Shown here in pieces: positions 43,815 through 55,291 of a stretch of DNA of 64,000 nucleotides; the stretch's first letter is position 1, and each line of letters begins with the position of its first letter. Under the pieces are notes generated by a model. It was given only the letters and a program-made list of their open reading frames with translations, was not told where the DNA came from and searched no databases. This stretch comes from Gambelia wislizenii (lineage: Eukaryota > Chordata > Lepidosauria > Squamata > Crotaphytidae). Both the position numbers and the translations under genes were made by a program. The stretch covers positions 60,601,001-60,665,000 of the forward strand of contig JAUMIR010000005.1 of NCBI GenBank assembly GCA_030847615.1. The letters are read 5' to 3'.

Positions 43815-44280
43815 GTGACGAATGTTGCTGTCCTTGAGCAAGCAGGGATCACCAGCATTGAGGCCATGATATTGAGAACACAACTGCGCTGGGCAGGGCA
43901 CGTTTCTAGGATGGAGGACCATCGCCTCCCAAAAAAATTACTCTATGGTGAGCTCGCCACAGGTCAGCATAAAAGGGCTGCTCCAAAAAAGCGATACAAG
44001 GACTGCTTGAAACAACATCTCAGGCTCGGCCAAATTGATTACCAACAATGGTCCGCCTTGGCCTCACATCAGGAGGCACGGAGACGCACTATCCACAATG
44101 CTGCAGCCTTATTTGAGAACTCACACTGAACAAGTCTTGAAGAGAAACGACAACACGGAAAGAATTACAACCCAGAAACATCACCCAAGGAGACCTTCTG
44201 CTGTGCTTTCTGCAACCTGACTTGTTTATCTCGGATTGGCCTTTTTAGTCATCAGCACGCTTGCAGAGAACGTGGGATGA
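43815..44280 (+). pseudogene. LINE C-terminal block and zinc finger remnant
   Basis: Frame 43815-44129 encodes NVAVLEQAGITSIEAMILRT, GHVSRMEDHRLPKKLLYGEL and LKQHLRLGQIDYQQWSALAS, then stops. The finger region (CAFCNLTCLSRIGLFSHQHACR-type, here split by the stop) lies at about 44190-44270. Equivalent to 1556-2032. Confidence 0.85.
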
Positions 44281-44337
44281 GTCCTTCCTGAACCTTCATT
44301 TGCGTAGAAAAGCCAGAGAGAGAGAGAGATGTTCACA

Positions 44338-46371
44338 GAAAATCATCCGTGCATCTGGATGATGAGCAACTGAAATCTCCATCTTTGTTTTTCCCCCAGA
44401 TAGGACAAAATGCTCTTAGACCATCCAGTCCATAATCTCTTTTTCAACCATTGGCTTTTTCAGCCAATAATTTTTATTATGCATACATAATCAAATTAGA
44501 TAAATGATATATATGTTAGCTTGTTATCTGTAATTTCTCTTAGGGATGTCTTCTTGGCTTCAATCACTCACCATTTTTCATTTAGAACAGGGTGACCTGG
44601 CCAGGAACTCTGAAGTTGTTCACTCCAGTTCTCTGGCACAATATCAGGTTCTTCCCTTACTGAAACATTCATGATGAGAGGTGGCTCCTCTATAATTCAC
44701 ACAACAGCATCCCTAAAACAAATCAGTAGGATGCTGTTGTAGAAATGTCAGGTTTCAACATGGAAAAACTAAGTTCAAATCAGCACATTGCTCTGAAGCT
44801 TACCAGGTGGCCTTGAGCAAAACAGTCTCAGTCACCCAACCATTCCACAAATGAAAGTTACATGACTAAAGCAGATTTGCATTCATTGGGGAAAAAGTTG
44901 GATAGAAAATTTAGAAATCAATGTTGCAATATCCTAAGATGAAAGGTGGTGGTGGTGGTCTTTGATTGAGCTGCCGGGATATTTAAGAGTGTTCACAGCT
45001 GCTAGGAAAATATAACATAATTTTGAATAGATCATTCACAAGCAGTCCAACTTCTGTGAGGGAAATGAAACATCATTTTGGCTGGCTCTCATATCACTTG
45101 GCTGTTTGAAAATTTAATAGGAAAGATTGCATTTGAGAGTTGTTTCTAATATAACTGGCAAGTGCAACCTTTGAACAGCCTTGCCTAAGGATAACACATT
45201 ATTAGCTTGGAACCTAAAATAAATTAATTTAAGGAAGTTTTGAGAAGGAATATTTCCCATTCCCTGCTTCCATTGCAGCCTTCTAGGCCTCATGAAAAGC
45301 TTCTCTCAAGGGTCAGTCACCCCCCTTAACTCTGTGGGATGAGGCATCGGGAGCTACTAGGGAAGTGATAAATTGGGCAGAAGTCTGCCCAACTCTCAGC
45401 AACCTTCTTCTCCCCCAGAAGTACCTACATCATAACCTACATTGTCCAGGAGGACCACCAGCCTACCACCCACTGGAAGGACCTTATCAAGAGGCACAAG
45501 TAGCTAATTTCGTATCAGCAAAGGAAATTAGTTTTTTCTTCTGTGAACTTAAACTCATTTTAGGGTGTAAGCCACTGTATTTTGTATCTTTCCTTGTTCA
45601 AAAGCGTAACCAGATGTAGAAACAAAAAAAAATTCTTTATGAAAGGTACATGCCAAATGCCACTGTAATCTTTTCAGTATCACATCATCACATCATCACA
45701 CTGTGTTTCAGACATAGTTCCTTGAAATGGGTATTGGAAATCACCAAACGTTTGGAAAAGATTTTTAGTGGGGGGGAAAAAGGGGGGGAGGGGGATTAAG
45801 AGGCCTGAAATGTTCTCCAAGAGTCCTCCAGCATCACACATTTTTCATGTTGAGCTGATTTTGTAGGGCCATTTCTTGATTCTGGTCAACACTTTTTTCA
45901 TCCTAGCAACAGTGATGCTGTCATGTAGCCATTCTGATTTGGCAACTTAACAATATCTGTGGACACAAACAAAACTAATTCCGAATGAGGGCACTGATGG
46001 TGGCATTTTTATTTAGATTAATGCACTTAATGTGATAGTTCAGTGGTGCCAGGCAACAGTCAAATTATTGCTGCAATGAGGCTCACTTTGGAGTGTTACT
46101 GGAGTTCTAGGTAGTAGAAACTAGAATGCTGACTGGTAAATGAGTAGAGGGACATGACTGGGCAAATCTTTTCTCATGACGGGGTAAAGATGAGAGCTTG
46201 AGGTAATCAGGGTTGGATTTCTGTGTGAAGGGACTGTGAGCTTGGTTCACTGTTGGCATTTCTAGGCTTCAAATTCTTTAATTGCTCAGTGAAGCTTGAG
46301 ATTCTGGTGAAAATGCAAACATTGATACAACAAGTCTGAAGCTTTTCCATCCTGGTTTAAAAAGAGGAGTA
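44338..46371. other. Unannotated sequence
   Basis: Contains a (GGT)n run near 44947-44958 and poly-G runs near 45771-45797. No element or gene recognised. Confidence 0.45.
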
Positions 46372-46515
46372 AAGGTGGCCAGAGATGGCAAACAAATGGC
46401 CCTCCAGATGTTGTCAAACTTCTGCTACCATCATCCCTCACAACTGGCTAGGCTTGTTAGGGCTGATGGGACTTGCAATTCAACCATATTTGGAGAACCA
46501 TACGTTCCCTTGTTC
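46372..46515. mobile_element. Short fold-back DNA transposon
   Basis: ATGGCCCTCCAGATGTTGTC and the inverted TTGCAATTCAACCATATTTG GAGAACCA arms flank CATCATCCCTCACAACTGGC. Same repeat type as 4660-4832. Confidence 0.65.
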
Positions 46516-48520
46516 CTGATTTCCACACTTAAGGGCCGGCTGCATCAAAGACACATCACTTCTCAACCTAAGGTGTGACATCTGGATCTCCAATAAGGTT
46601 CTCTGGCCCATTTCCTATTAGCACAAACAGATATGCTGCATGCAATGTTTGCAGTGGCATTTCAAACTTGAGACTCTGCTTTTGGTCAACAAGTCTGATG
46701 ACTTGCATAGCATGAAGACAGCAGAGGCAGACATTAAAGAGCCATAACCAGACAGAGGCCAGTCATGTGTACCAGGCTTTGAAAAATTAGTCCATAAAAG
46801 CTTCCAGGAATAGTTAACAAATGCTTGCTATTGCCAGGCACCTGCTTGTCTATTAAAACACATAGGAAGCTCAGGCAGAGCATGGCTCTCCATTAAAGAG
46901 ATTTGCCATATGCCGTCATAAAGAAACCTTTCTTCATCTCTGTTTGAACTGTTTTTCTGCAATGAAAAAAGGTGCAAATCATTTGCTACTCCAAAGTACT
47001 CACAGGCACAGATTTTAACAAATATTTATCAACAAAATTAGATTCCACCCCCCCCTGCCCCTGTGAAAGAGCAGCATCAGCAAGTTGCAAGGCCTAAAAG
47101 GAAAAGCTCAGACCAAATCTTTCATGTTCTCACAGTATGCAATGCAATGTGTGTGTTCAAAATATATAAATAGCATATGCTGAGTTGTTTATCTTGAGAT
47201 TCACCAATGTTACTACAAAGGTGGTCATGGAACATTTCATGTCCAGTCAGAGAAAACTCTACAGGACAACCTGACATCAAATATTAAAAAAACAAATCCA
47301 TGGACATTTAAATAAAAATATGTCATTCTGATGATCTTCTTTAAACTTTATGAAAATGTATAATTCCAAAAGCTGTTGATGTGGTGCCAATTAAATTTTA
47401 TGAACCAGATATAAATTAATTATTAGTAGAAAAATGATTTAATTGGGTATCCTTAATTTTTTAAAAAAAATCCCTGTGCTTAAACTACTGTAATTATTAG
47501 AAAGGTTTATTGTGTTCTTTGAATTTATCTTACTTGACATCATACTTGCTAGAGAAATTGTAAAATAGTAAGAAAAAGATAACAACCATTCATATCTAGG
47601 CAGTACCAATACAGCACTGAGCTGTTTGAATATACAGCATACTGATGGTATCCAATGGCGAGGAACTACCCATACTGTGATTCCATAGGTTGCAGAGGCA
47701 GGAAAATGGTTCAAGAGCAATTTGCAACTGAAACAGGAAATGAGGAAGGAAGCTCCTTCCTCCTATCCTGCCTGCACAAAGCCATAGGGCTTTGACTGAG
47801 GAGACTGTTGAAGTGAGGAATTTTCTCACTGCAACCAGCAGAAGTGCTCTATGAATAGTGTGACTCCAGCAAAAAGATGGCTTCTACAATGGTTTTGACT
47901 CAGTTGTTGAGTAAATTAGGTTTTTGCAACTTAGCAGTAATCAACAACAATCTTTGATTCAACAAGAGTACTACTGTATTATTTCCAGACACAGATCCTT
48001 TGAAGCTCAGCCTCTACAATATGCAGCAATCTCCTCCATCCGCTTTAGCACTTTTAAAAAAACAACTCCATGCTAGTCAGACAACGTTCATCAGCACAAA
48101 CATAGGCTTTCAAGTGCAATATTAGCATCTTCTAGGAACAGGAAGTGAAGATGATACAGAGAAGCAATGGACAAGCTGAGGTTGTTAATAGAGAGTCAAT
48201 AAAAATCAAGGTAAAAATGGGGTTCCATGATAAATGGGTGTTAAGAAAAAGGTAGATATGCTGATAGCAGAGCTACTGGTAAAGATATCTTTAATTTTTT
48301 CCCCTATGGATCTATGTTTTTGGTAATCCTAGCTAAGGTATAAATAAAGTGACAAAACATATAGTGACAAAAGCTTTGGTTCCCAGTTTGGGGGAAAGGA
48401 TGGATATAAACCGAATACATAAATGCAAGTGCATTGAATCCAGCAGGCCATGATTGCACATGTTTTCAGATTAACATATTCAATGGGGAAAGACTATGGA
48501 CCAATTGGATCCAGAGTAAC
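46516..48520. other. Unannotated sequence
   Basis: AT-rich, no element or gene recognised. Confidence 0.45.
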
Positions 48521-48625
48521 AGCACAGTGCTATGTCTACTCAGAAGTAAGTCCCACAGAACTAAATTGACTTATTTCCATGTAAGTGGGCACAGGACTGC
48601 AGCCTGGGTGTCATGTTTTAGTGCC
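48521..48625. repeat. Common squamate fold-back repeat
   Basis: GTCTACTCAGAAGTAAGTCC and the inverted GACTTATTTCCATGTAAGTG with ACAGGACTGCAGCC match a widespread short repeat. A worn relative may lie at 59408-59515. Confidence 0.55.
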
Positions 48626-49127
48626 ATTGAAATCAATGAGACAAATTAGTCATGACTTTTAAAAAGTATATAGATGGTTATCAATTGGTCCCTTTTTTAA
48701 AAAAATGCATCATTCTTCTAAACTCACATTGTATTTAAGATCTAGGGATTATGTAATATATGCTCATAAAAGTCAAGATATACATTTAGCTTTCAGAGAT
48801 GGACAGTTAGAAGCTTTCAGGGATTCATTTTCAGTGGTCTCCTGCTGGTGCAGAACATTGTTGTTTTTTAAAGGGCTCTTCTTAGTGTCAGGGGATGATA
48901 GGACACTCAATCCCCAGCAGAAGCCAAAAATATCTCAGCAGTCTTAGTAGCAACCTGTTCCCAAGAATACTCACACACGGTGTTTGACGTCCAAATAAGC
49001 AGAAGGCACTTTTATCTTCAAAGTCAAACAGTTGCAATATATATACAAATATTTACAATTGAAGGAGAAACTGCTTCATCAGGCATCAGCATTCACAAGA
49101 AGAGAGTGAGCTTTGGATTAGTGTGTG

Positions 49128-49168
<41 letters not shown>

Positions 49169-49985
49169 CCCTATAGGACATTGCCCTCTAGTGGCCTGAC
49201 TAGGAATGACTTGGTAGTTCATGGAGACAGCCATTTTGACTCAGCATGATTCTGCAGCTGTTCGGCCATTTTATAATGGAGTTTAGTCTGTAACTCCTGA
49301 CACTTAGTTCCATAAGATGTTCTTTAAACCTTTATTAAATACATTTAATTATGCAAAATATTCCTTTACATAAGAACTAGGCAAAGTGCAGCCCTCCAAG
49401 GCTGTTTTGGCAACCCTTGAGCCCTCCAGGCTGACCTTATTCTGGTCTTCCCAAAATAATATAGGCAGCCTAAAGGAGCAGCAATGTGAATAAGTTGCAG
49501 AGCCCCCTTCACTATGTAATTAAAAAAAAAACTCTTTTTTTTTCAAAAACAGAAGGACTTCTGGCCACTTCTGTCCCGTCCCCCCCGACTTTATGGTACA
49601 TTTTTGGCAAATCATAGGATCCCCCCCCAAAGAGCCCCAGGAGCAGAAAAGTGCAGTTACCCATCCCTCCTTCCCAGTGCATAGTCGGCTATATTCAACT
49701 GGCATTTTGAACATGATGACCTTATTGGTGACCCTTTCTTCTTGCTTCTTCTCTAGGCGCATTCCTAGCCTCTAATAAACACATTTATCACATTAATAAT
49801 GATGATCCTTTTTATTAATCTTTCCAGAAAAACACAAATCAAAGAAAACAGTTGTATTAAAGGCAGCAATAGTGTGGTTCTCTCCCTGCAAAGTGCCAAG
49901 CGGATACATTTTGGGAAAACAAAGTGTTCCTGTGTTTGACTGACAAGAAGCATAATATCAAGCAACCTGGGAAGAAAGAAATTAA
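48626..49985. other. Unannotated sequence with (CA)n
   Basis: A (CA)n microsatellite, with a GCGCG interruption, lies at about 49124-49167. Nothing else recognised. Confidence 0.5.
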
Positions 49986-49992
49986 TTTCTTA

Positions 49993-50304
49993 GGAGATGA
50001 CCAGATGCGTCCAAAAAGTACTTTATCAGAATGCCAGGATGACATTTCTATCCCAAGAACGGGACCCAGTTTCACACGACGTCGTCCTTGTTGCTTTCTG
50101 CTTCTGTGCTGCAGCCATTAGTAAGGTGGAGCTTTTCATTGATGGGGAGCTCCCATTAATGAAAAGCACCGCCTTACTAACTGCTGCAGTACAGGAGCAG
50201 AACGCAATGAGGACAATATCATGTGAAACTGGGTTCTGTTCATGGGACAGAAACACCATCCTGGCATTCTGATAAAGTACTTTTTGCTGCGTCTGATAAT
50301 TTGA
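49993..50304. mobile_element. Palindromic MITE with TTA duplication, 312 bp
   Basis: GGAGATGACCAGATGCGTCC and its inverted partner (TCAAATTATCAGACGCAGCA) are flanked by TTA at 49990-49992 and 50305-50307. The arms pair AAAAAGTACTTTATCAGAAT, GCCAGGATG and AAAGC(T/A)CC...GGTG around a centre near 50150. Same end family as 31710-32060. Confidence 0.88.
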
Positions 50305-50501
50305 TTAATTGCAGCTCTGTGTATTTTGGTAACTGTAGTCTTATTAACCAACTAAAAGAACCTTATGTAAAAAACACATTCCAAATAATTTGTAATCAGA
50401 TATGTGCAGACTTCTGCTTGAAGCATGTACTGAAACTTTCAAGTCTACCAATCAGAGCAAGATGCAAAATGTTGGCACCGGGCAGAGCCAATACCTACTA
50501 T

Positions 50502-50933
50502 TCATAGAATCATAGAATTGTAGAGTTGGAAGAGACCACAAGGGCCATCCAGTCCAACCCCCTGCCATGCAGGAATCACGATCAAAGCATCCCCGACAGA
50601 TGGCCATCCAGCCTCTGTTTAAAGACCTCCAAGGAAGGAGACCCCACCACGCTCCGAGGGAGTGTGTTCCACTGCCAAACAGCTCTTACTGTCAAAAAGT
50701 TCCTCCTAATGTTGAGGGGGAATCTCTGTTCCTGGAGCTTGCATCCATTGCTCCATTTTCTAGTCTCTGGAGCAGCAGAAAACAAGCCTGCTCCATCCTC
50801 AATGTGACACCCCTTCAAATACTTAAACAGGGCTATCATATCGTCCCTTAACCGTCTTTTTTTCAGGCTAAACATACGCAGCTCCCTAAGTCTCTCCTCA
50901 TAAGGCATGGTTTCCAGACCTTTCGCCATTATT
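50502..50933 (-). mobile_element. CR1-type LINE 3' end, minus strand
   Basis: Tail ATAGAATCATAGAATTG, then AGAGTTGGAAGAGACCACAA and the end of the reading frame (minus-strand PYEERLRELRMFSLKKRRLR, ALFKYLKGCHIEDGAG). It closely parallels 31208-31632. Confidence 0.92.
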
Positions 50934-51262
50934 ATTATTATTACATTTATTTATATAGCGCCATAAGCTTTATATAGTGCTTTACAAAGGAGAAAAACGA
51001 CAATACAAGATAAACACAAAAACCTGCCTACGGGGCACAATCTAAAACCACAAACAAGATTATAAAATGAATAAAATATTACTATAATAGGATTAAAACA
51101 ATACTATAAAACTGTAAATTAATACAAATAATATGGACATAAAATCAAGATGAAAGTTGGAAGGCTTCCCTGAATAGAACTGCCTTTAATTTAGACTTAA
51201 AGTAGTCTAGAGAGGTGAATGTCATGAGGACCTATTTAATATAGGTAAAAATCTACAAAGAT
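50934..51262 (-). mobile_element. LINE-like 3' end fragment
   Basis: (ATT)n followed by TTTATATAGCGCCATAAGCT TTATATAGTGCTTTACAAAG and CCTGCCTACGGGGCACAATC is the reverse complement of an L2/L3-type 3' end. The family name is uncertain. Confidence 0.55.
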
Positions 51263-51445
51263 GGGCCTAAATACCCTAAAGGCACCAGATCCCATCTGAT
51301 CGTGGAAACTAAACAGGGTCAGCTCTGGTTAGAACTTGGATGGGAGACTGCCAATGAATATCAGGAGCTGTATTTCAGAGGAAGGAGCTGGTAAAACCAC
51401 CTCTAAGTGTTCCTTGCCTAAGAAAACCCTATGAAATTCATGGAG

Positions 51446-52494
51446 GGGGCATTCACACTATTAAAAAACACACACACAAATTCCCCCCAAATCTGGCCTG
51501 ATAACACCGCACAATCTGCAGCCTTTCACCCGATTCTGGTGTGAAAAGGGCACACGATGTACGGCCCTATTCGCACCAGACTCAGGAAATACACCCCCTT
51601 TCCCCCTGGAAAATCATGGTTTTCTCCGGAGTTTGCTTGAAACTCTGGAGAAAACTGCCATGTGATCAATCCATCCACTCTGGGTTCAGGGGGTGTGGGG
51701 AGAAGAGGAAGGACAAACACTGCCTGAGACGCTACCTTTCCCTTCCCTCCTCTGCAATTCTCAATCCGAAGGCAGAGCCCCAGCAATAGTTGCTCTCTGA
51801 GGTCTGAATGCCCAGCAAGCCCTGCCATTGTGAGGCTAGCTGCCTGTTCTGCCTTCAGAGGGAGCGGCTACTGCTGAGGCTTTGCTTCCATGGAGCTCAA
51901 TCGCCCTCTGTGAAAGCAAAGCCTCAACAGTAATTGCTCTTTCTGAAGACAGAACAGGCAGCAGAACCCCCCCCCCCCATCGTGAGGCTAGCTACCCGTT
52001 CTGCCTTCAGAGAGAGCAGCTTTGACTGGAGGTTTTGCTTTTCTAGTGCAAAATTACGTACTTGAGCTCCGTGAAAGTAAACCCCAGCAGTAGCCACTCT
52101 CTCTGAAACCAGAACAGGCAGATAGCCTTACTCAGTTGCCCTCCATGAAAGCAAAGCCTCAGTGGTAGTTGCTCTCTCTGAAGCCAGAACGGGCAGTACA
52201 CCCCCCACCCTATCATGAGGCTAGCTGCCGTTTTGCCTTCAGAGAGCAGCTACCACTGGACCTTGATTTTCCAGTGCACAATTGCCCCTTTAAGCTCCAT
52301 GAAAATTGACCCCCCCAGTGGTAGCCACTCTCCCTGAAACTGACAGCAAGTAAAAATCTGAATGCAGATTCAGGCTTTGGCCAAAGGTGTGGTGCTTAAA
52401 TAGGGGCTAGAGTAGCCCAAATTTCATGTGCTACAGATTTGGGCCAAAGTAGTCTGAATTTCATTTGAATTTTTACCCTCTGTGTGAATGACCC
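51446..52494. mobile_element. 1049-bp inverted-end element with 5-bp duplication
   Basis: The ends GGGGCATTCACAC and GGGTCATTCACAC are inverted and flanked by TGGAG at 51441-51445 and 52495-52499. It interrupts a 5S SINE whose sequence runs on across the duplication, so the borders are secure. The interior is made of alternating inverted units (51825-52340). No transposase. Related by its ends to 35109-36115. Confidence 0.85.
51825..52340. repeat. Alternating direct and inverted ~55-bp units
   Basis: GAGGCTAGCT(A/G)CC(C)GTTCTGCCTTCAGAG-type units (near 51829, 51982 and 52217) alternate with their reverse complements, such as AAAGCAAAGCCTCA...TTGCTCT...TCTGAAG...AGAACAGGCAG (near 51914, 52068 and 52147). 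The segment could fold into several stems. Confidence 0.75.
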
Positions 52495-52549
52495 TGGAGT
52501 CACCATAAGTCTCTTGAAGGCAGGCACAGGCACACTCACACACACAAAT

Positions 52550-53873
52550 CTACAACAGTTACTACAGATCAGGGGTCTTTACCTTATTTAGCAAAAAGTT
52601 ATTTTGGTTATTGCCACAGCTGGTATACTATTACCTATCAGTGGTTTAATAACTGTAGATTAATTGGACATTTTGCTTTCATAGAATTAAAATATAGGTA
52701 CTAAATGGCACTTTCACTATTCATGTCATTTATATTTTTTAAAATACTGTTATTTTATAGTACTTTGATCAAGTGCATTTGGTTGTATTGTGCTTATATT
52801 TTACTGTATTAATTTCTGTAATAGCAAATTATTGTACATTGTCATATTAGGATACCTGTTTATATGCATTCTGAATCCCAATTCTTTCTGGCAGTTGTAG
52901 AGTTAAACAAATGGAGTCAGAAATCTTGACATTTTGCAAGAAATTTAGGCAATCTGCTGTAAGTCCCTGCCGCATCTTCTGTCTATCCTTGATTCATATT
53001 GTCTTATAACTCCATAAACTGATGGACAGACATCATCTTAACAGATGAATAAATGTGATATTTCAACACATGCTATCTTAGTTTACATATCCTTTTCTCT
53101 TTCCTGTTCCCAGCACACATATTCACTTCCAACTTGAGGTAGCTGGGTTTGCAGCTATTGGTGACTTGCAACCAAGTTCCCAAATTCATTAATAGATGTG
53201 AAAACTTTGTGAAACTAACCCTGCCAACATAAATGAGTATGTTTTGAATAAGCATATATTATTATCCCTAGCCATTGGTCATTCAGTCCCCTTCCACTCA
53301 TTATGAGGCAACAGGATTACACATGGTTTAAAGTGAAATCCTATGCAGTTGTGAACTGAGAAATGCAAGTTTAGCCAAATTTCAGTCATATTTTTATACA
53401 GTCATTTTGTAGCTGATTGCACAATGGCATTTTCTTCAAGTAATGTCATAGAAATTCCAAGTCATATTAATGTGAATATTCTGTGCAGGTTCACTTCTTG
53501 CTTCATTTATTATCTGCATTTTGAGCATCCATGCACCCAGCAAACCAGTCTTCAATAGACACAATTCAATCAATGCATAGCACACTGAAGTCTCAGTTTA
53601 TTTATTGGAGATTTATGGACGTGCCTAAATCATTCCAAGAGACATCAAAGGGTTTAAAAATATCATCTGAGCTATCCCTAACAAGTTCAATCTGTCCTAC
53701 GGTGAAATGTGTGGTTTCTATTATGCAGAGATTCTCATGGATGTAGTGTACTACCACAAAGGTTAATATTCCTGCTGCCCAAAATAAGAGAATGTATTAA
53801 CAGCCATATGAATCTATCTGTTTGGGTACATGAATTAGATCAAAGATATGGAATGTGTGGCCCTCCAGACATT
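52550..53873. other. Unannotated AT-rich sequence
   Basis: No gene or element recognised. Confidence 0.45.
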
Positions 53874-53947
53874 GTTGTCAACTGCCATCAAGTCAACTTA
53901 GACTTATGGCAACCCTATGAATGACAGACCTCCAAGTCATCTTATCA

Positions 53948-54232
53948 TCAACTGCCCTGCTCAGGTCTTGCAGACTCGGATGTGGCTTCCTTGATTGAGT
54001 CTATCCATCTAGAATGCGGTCTTCCTGTTTTCCTTCTGCCTTCTACCTTACCAAGCATCATTGTCTTTTCTAGTGAGTCATGTCTTATGATATGGCCACA
54101 GTATGACAGTCTCGGTTTAGTCATCTTGGCTTCTTGGGAGAGTTCAGGTTTGATTTGCTCTTGGATCCATTGATTTGTCTTTTTTTGCAGTCCACAGTGT
54201 CCGTAGCACTCTTCTCCAGCACCACATTTCAA
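53948..54232 (-). pseudogene. RTE LINE C-terminal end
   Basis: Minus-strand frame of 94 codons with the RTE/BovB end signature: SYCGHIIRHDSLEKTMMLGK, VEGRRKTGRPHSRWIDSI and EATSE. In BovB this block closes the ORF. The catalytic domain is in the separate piece at 55292-55910. Confidence 0.88.
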
Positions 54233-54344
54233 ATGAGTTTATTTTCTTCCTATCAGCTTTTTTCACTGTTCAGCTTTCACAACTGTACATAGAAATGGGA
54301 AATATGATGGCATGCATAATCCTAATGTTAGTATTCAATGGTAT

Positions 54345-54962
54345 CCTTAGTATCTTTGAATGCTTTCAAGTTAGTATCCTTAGATATTGTTAGTATCCTT
54401 GAACGCTTTCATCAGCACTGTATACGCACAATCCTAAATATACACTGGACTGGCTATGTGACAAATGTTGCTGTCCTTGAGCAAGCAGGGATCACCAGCA
54501 TTGAGGCCATGATATTGAGAACACAGCTGCACTGGACAGGGCACGTTTCTAGGATGGAGGACCATCGCCTCCCCAAAATAGTACTCTACGGTGAACTCGC
54601 CATGGGTCAGTGTAAGAGGGGCACTCCAAAAAAGCGATACAAGGACTCCCTCAAACAACATCTCAGGCTCGGCCAAATTGATCACAAACAATGGTCCGCC
54701 CTGGCCTCACATTGGGAGGCATGGAGACGCACTATCCACAATGCTGCAGCCTTATTTGAGAACTCACACTGAACAAGTCTTAAAGAGAAACGACAACGAA
54801 GAAAGAATTACAACCCGGAAACATCACCCAAGGAGACCTTCTGCTGTGCTTTCTGCAACCGGACTTGTTTTATCTCAGATTGGCCTTTTTAGTCATCAGC
54901 GCGCTTGCAGAAAGCGTGGGATGAGTCCTTCCTGAATCTTCGTTTGTGTAGAAAAGCCAGAG
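54345..54962 (+). mobile_element. Zinc-finger LINE 3' end inserted in the RTE LINE
   Basis: Contains the post-RT block (ITSIEAMILRTQLHWTGHVS, HRLPKIVLYGELAMG) and, after a frameshift, the zinc finger region near 54845-54925. ATTCAATG is duplicated at 54333-54340 and 54963-54970, extending to 11 of 12 bases (GTAT versus ATAT). The first ~60 bp repeats TAGTATC(C/T)TT(T)GAA(T/C)GCTTTCA, as if the 5' end was copied more than once. Confidence 0.85.
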
Positions 54963-55096
54963 ATTCAATGATATACCTGACACTTCAGGATCTTGTCTAG
55001 TTCATAGCTGCTCTTTCTAGTCCTAGTCTTCTGTTTCTTGACTGCAGTCCCCATTCTGATTAATGACTGAGCCAAGGTATGGGATATCTTTAACTA

Positions 55097-55291
55097 TACC
55101 AGTTTGGTGTAGTGGTTTGAGTGTCGGACTGCAACTCTGGAGACCAGGGTTCGAATCCCCACTGGGCCATGAAAATGCACTGGATGACCTTGGGGAGCAA
55201 GTCAAACACTCTCAGCCTCAGAAAACCCCATGATAGGTTTGCCTTAGGGTTGCCAAAAGTCAGAAGCAACTTGAAGGTGCACAACAACCAT
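55097..55291 (+). mobile_element. tRNA-derived SINE inserted in the RTE LINE
   Basis: Head TTTGGTGTAGTGGTTTGAGT, B box GGTTCGAATCCCC, tail AACTTGAAGGTGCACAACAAC. It is the least diverged SINE of this family in the window, and opposite in orientation to the host LINE. Confidence 0.9.

Larger units (their letters stand above)
43053..44328 (+). mobile_element. 5'-truncated zinc-finger LINE with 9-bp duplication
   Basis: Begins inside the reverse-transcriptase domain and ends in a (GA)n tail. ATGTTCACA is duplicated at 43044-43052 and 44329-44337. Order: RT palm with FADD, thumb, post-RT block, C-terminal zinc finger. It is the most complete 3' copy of this family in the window. Confidence 0.92.
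51268..52548 (+). mobile_element. 5S-rRNA-derived SINE, split in two
   Basis: The 5' part (51268-51445) contains a 5S rRNA-like head: CAGATCCCATCTGATCGTGG AAACTAAACAGGGTCAGC and GGTTAGAACTTGGATGGGAG. It continues to CCCTATGAAATTCATGGAG. The 3' part (52495-52548) resumes with TGGAGTCACCATAAGTCTCT TGAAGGCAGG and a CA-rich tail. The 1049 bp between is a separate element. Confidence 0.85.

Noticed and set aside
51268..51360. A functional 5S rRNA gene
   Set aside because: Similarity covers only part of 5S rRNA with many changes and continues into a SINE body and tail.
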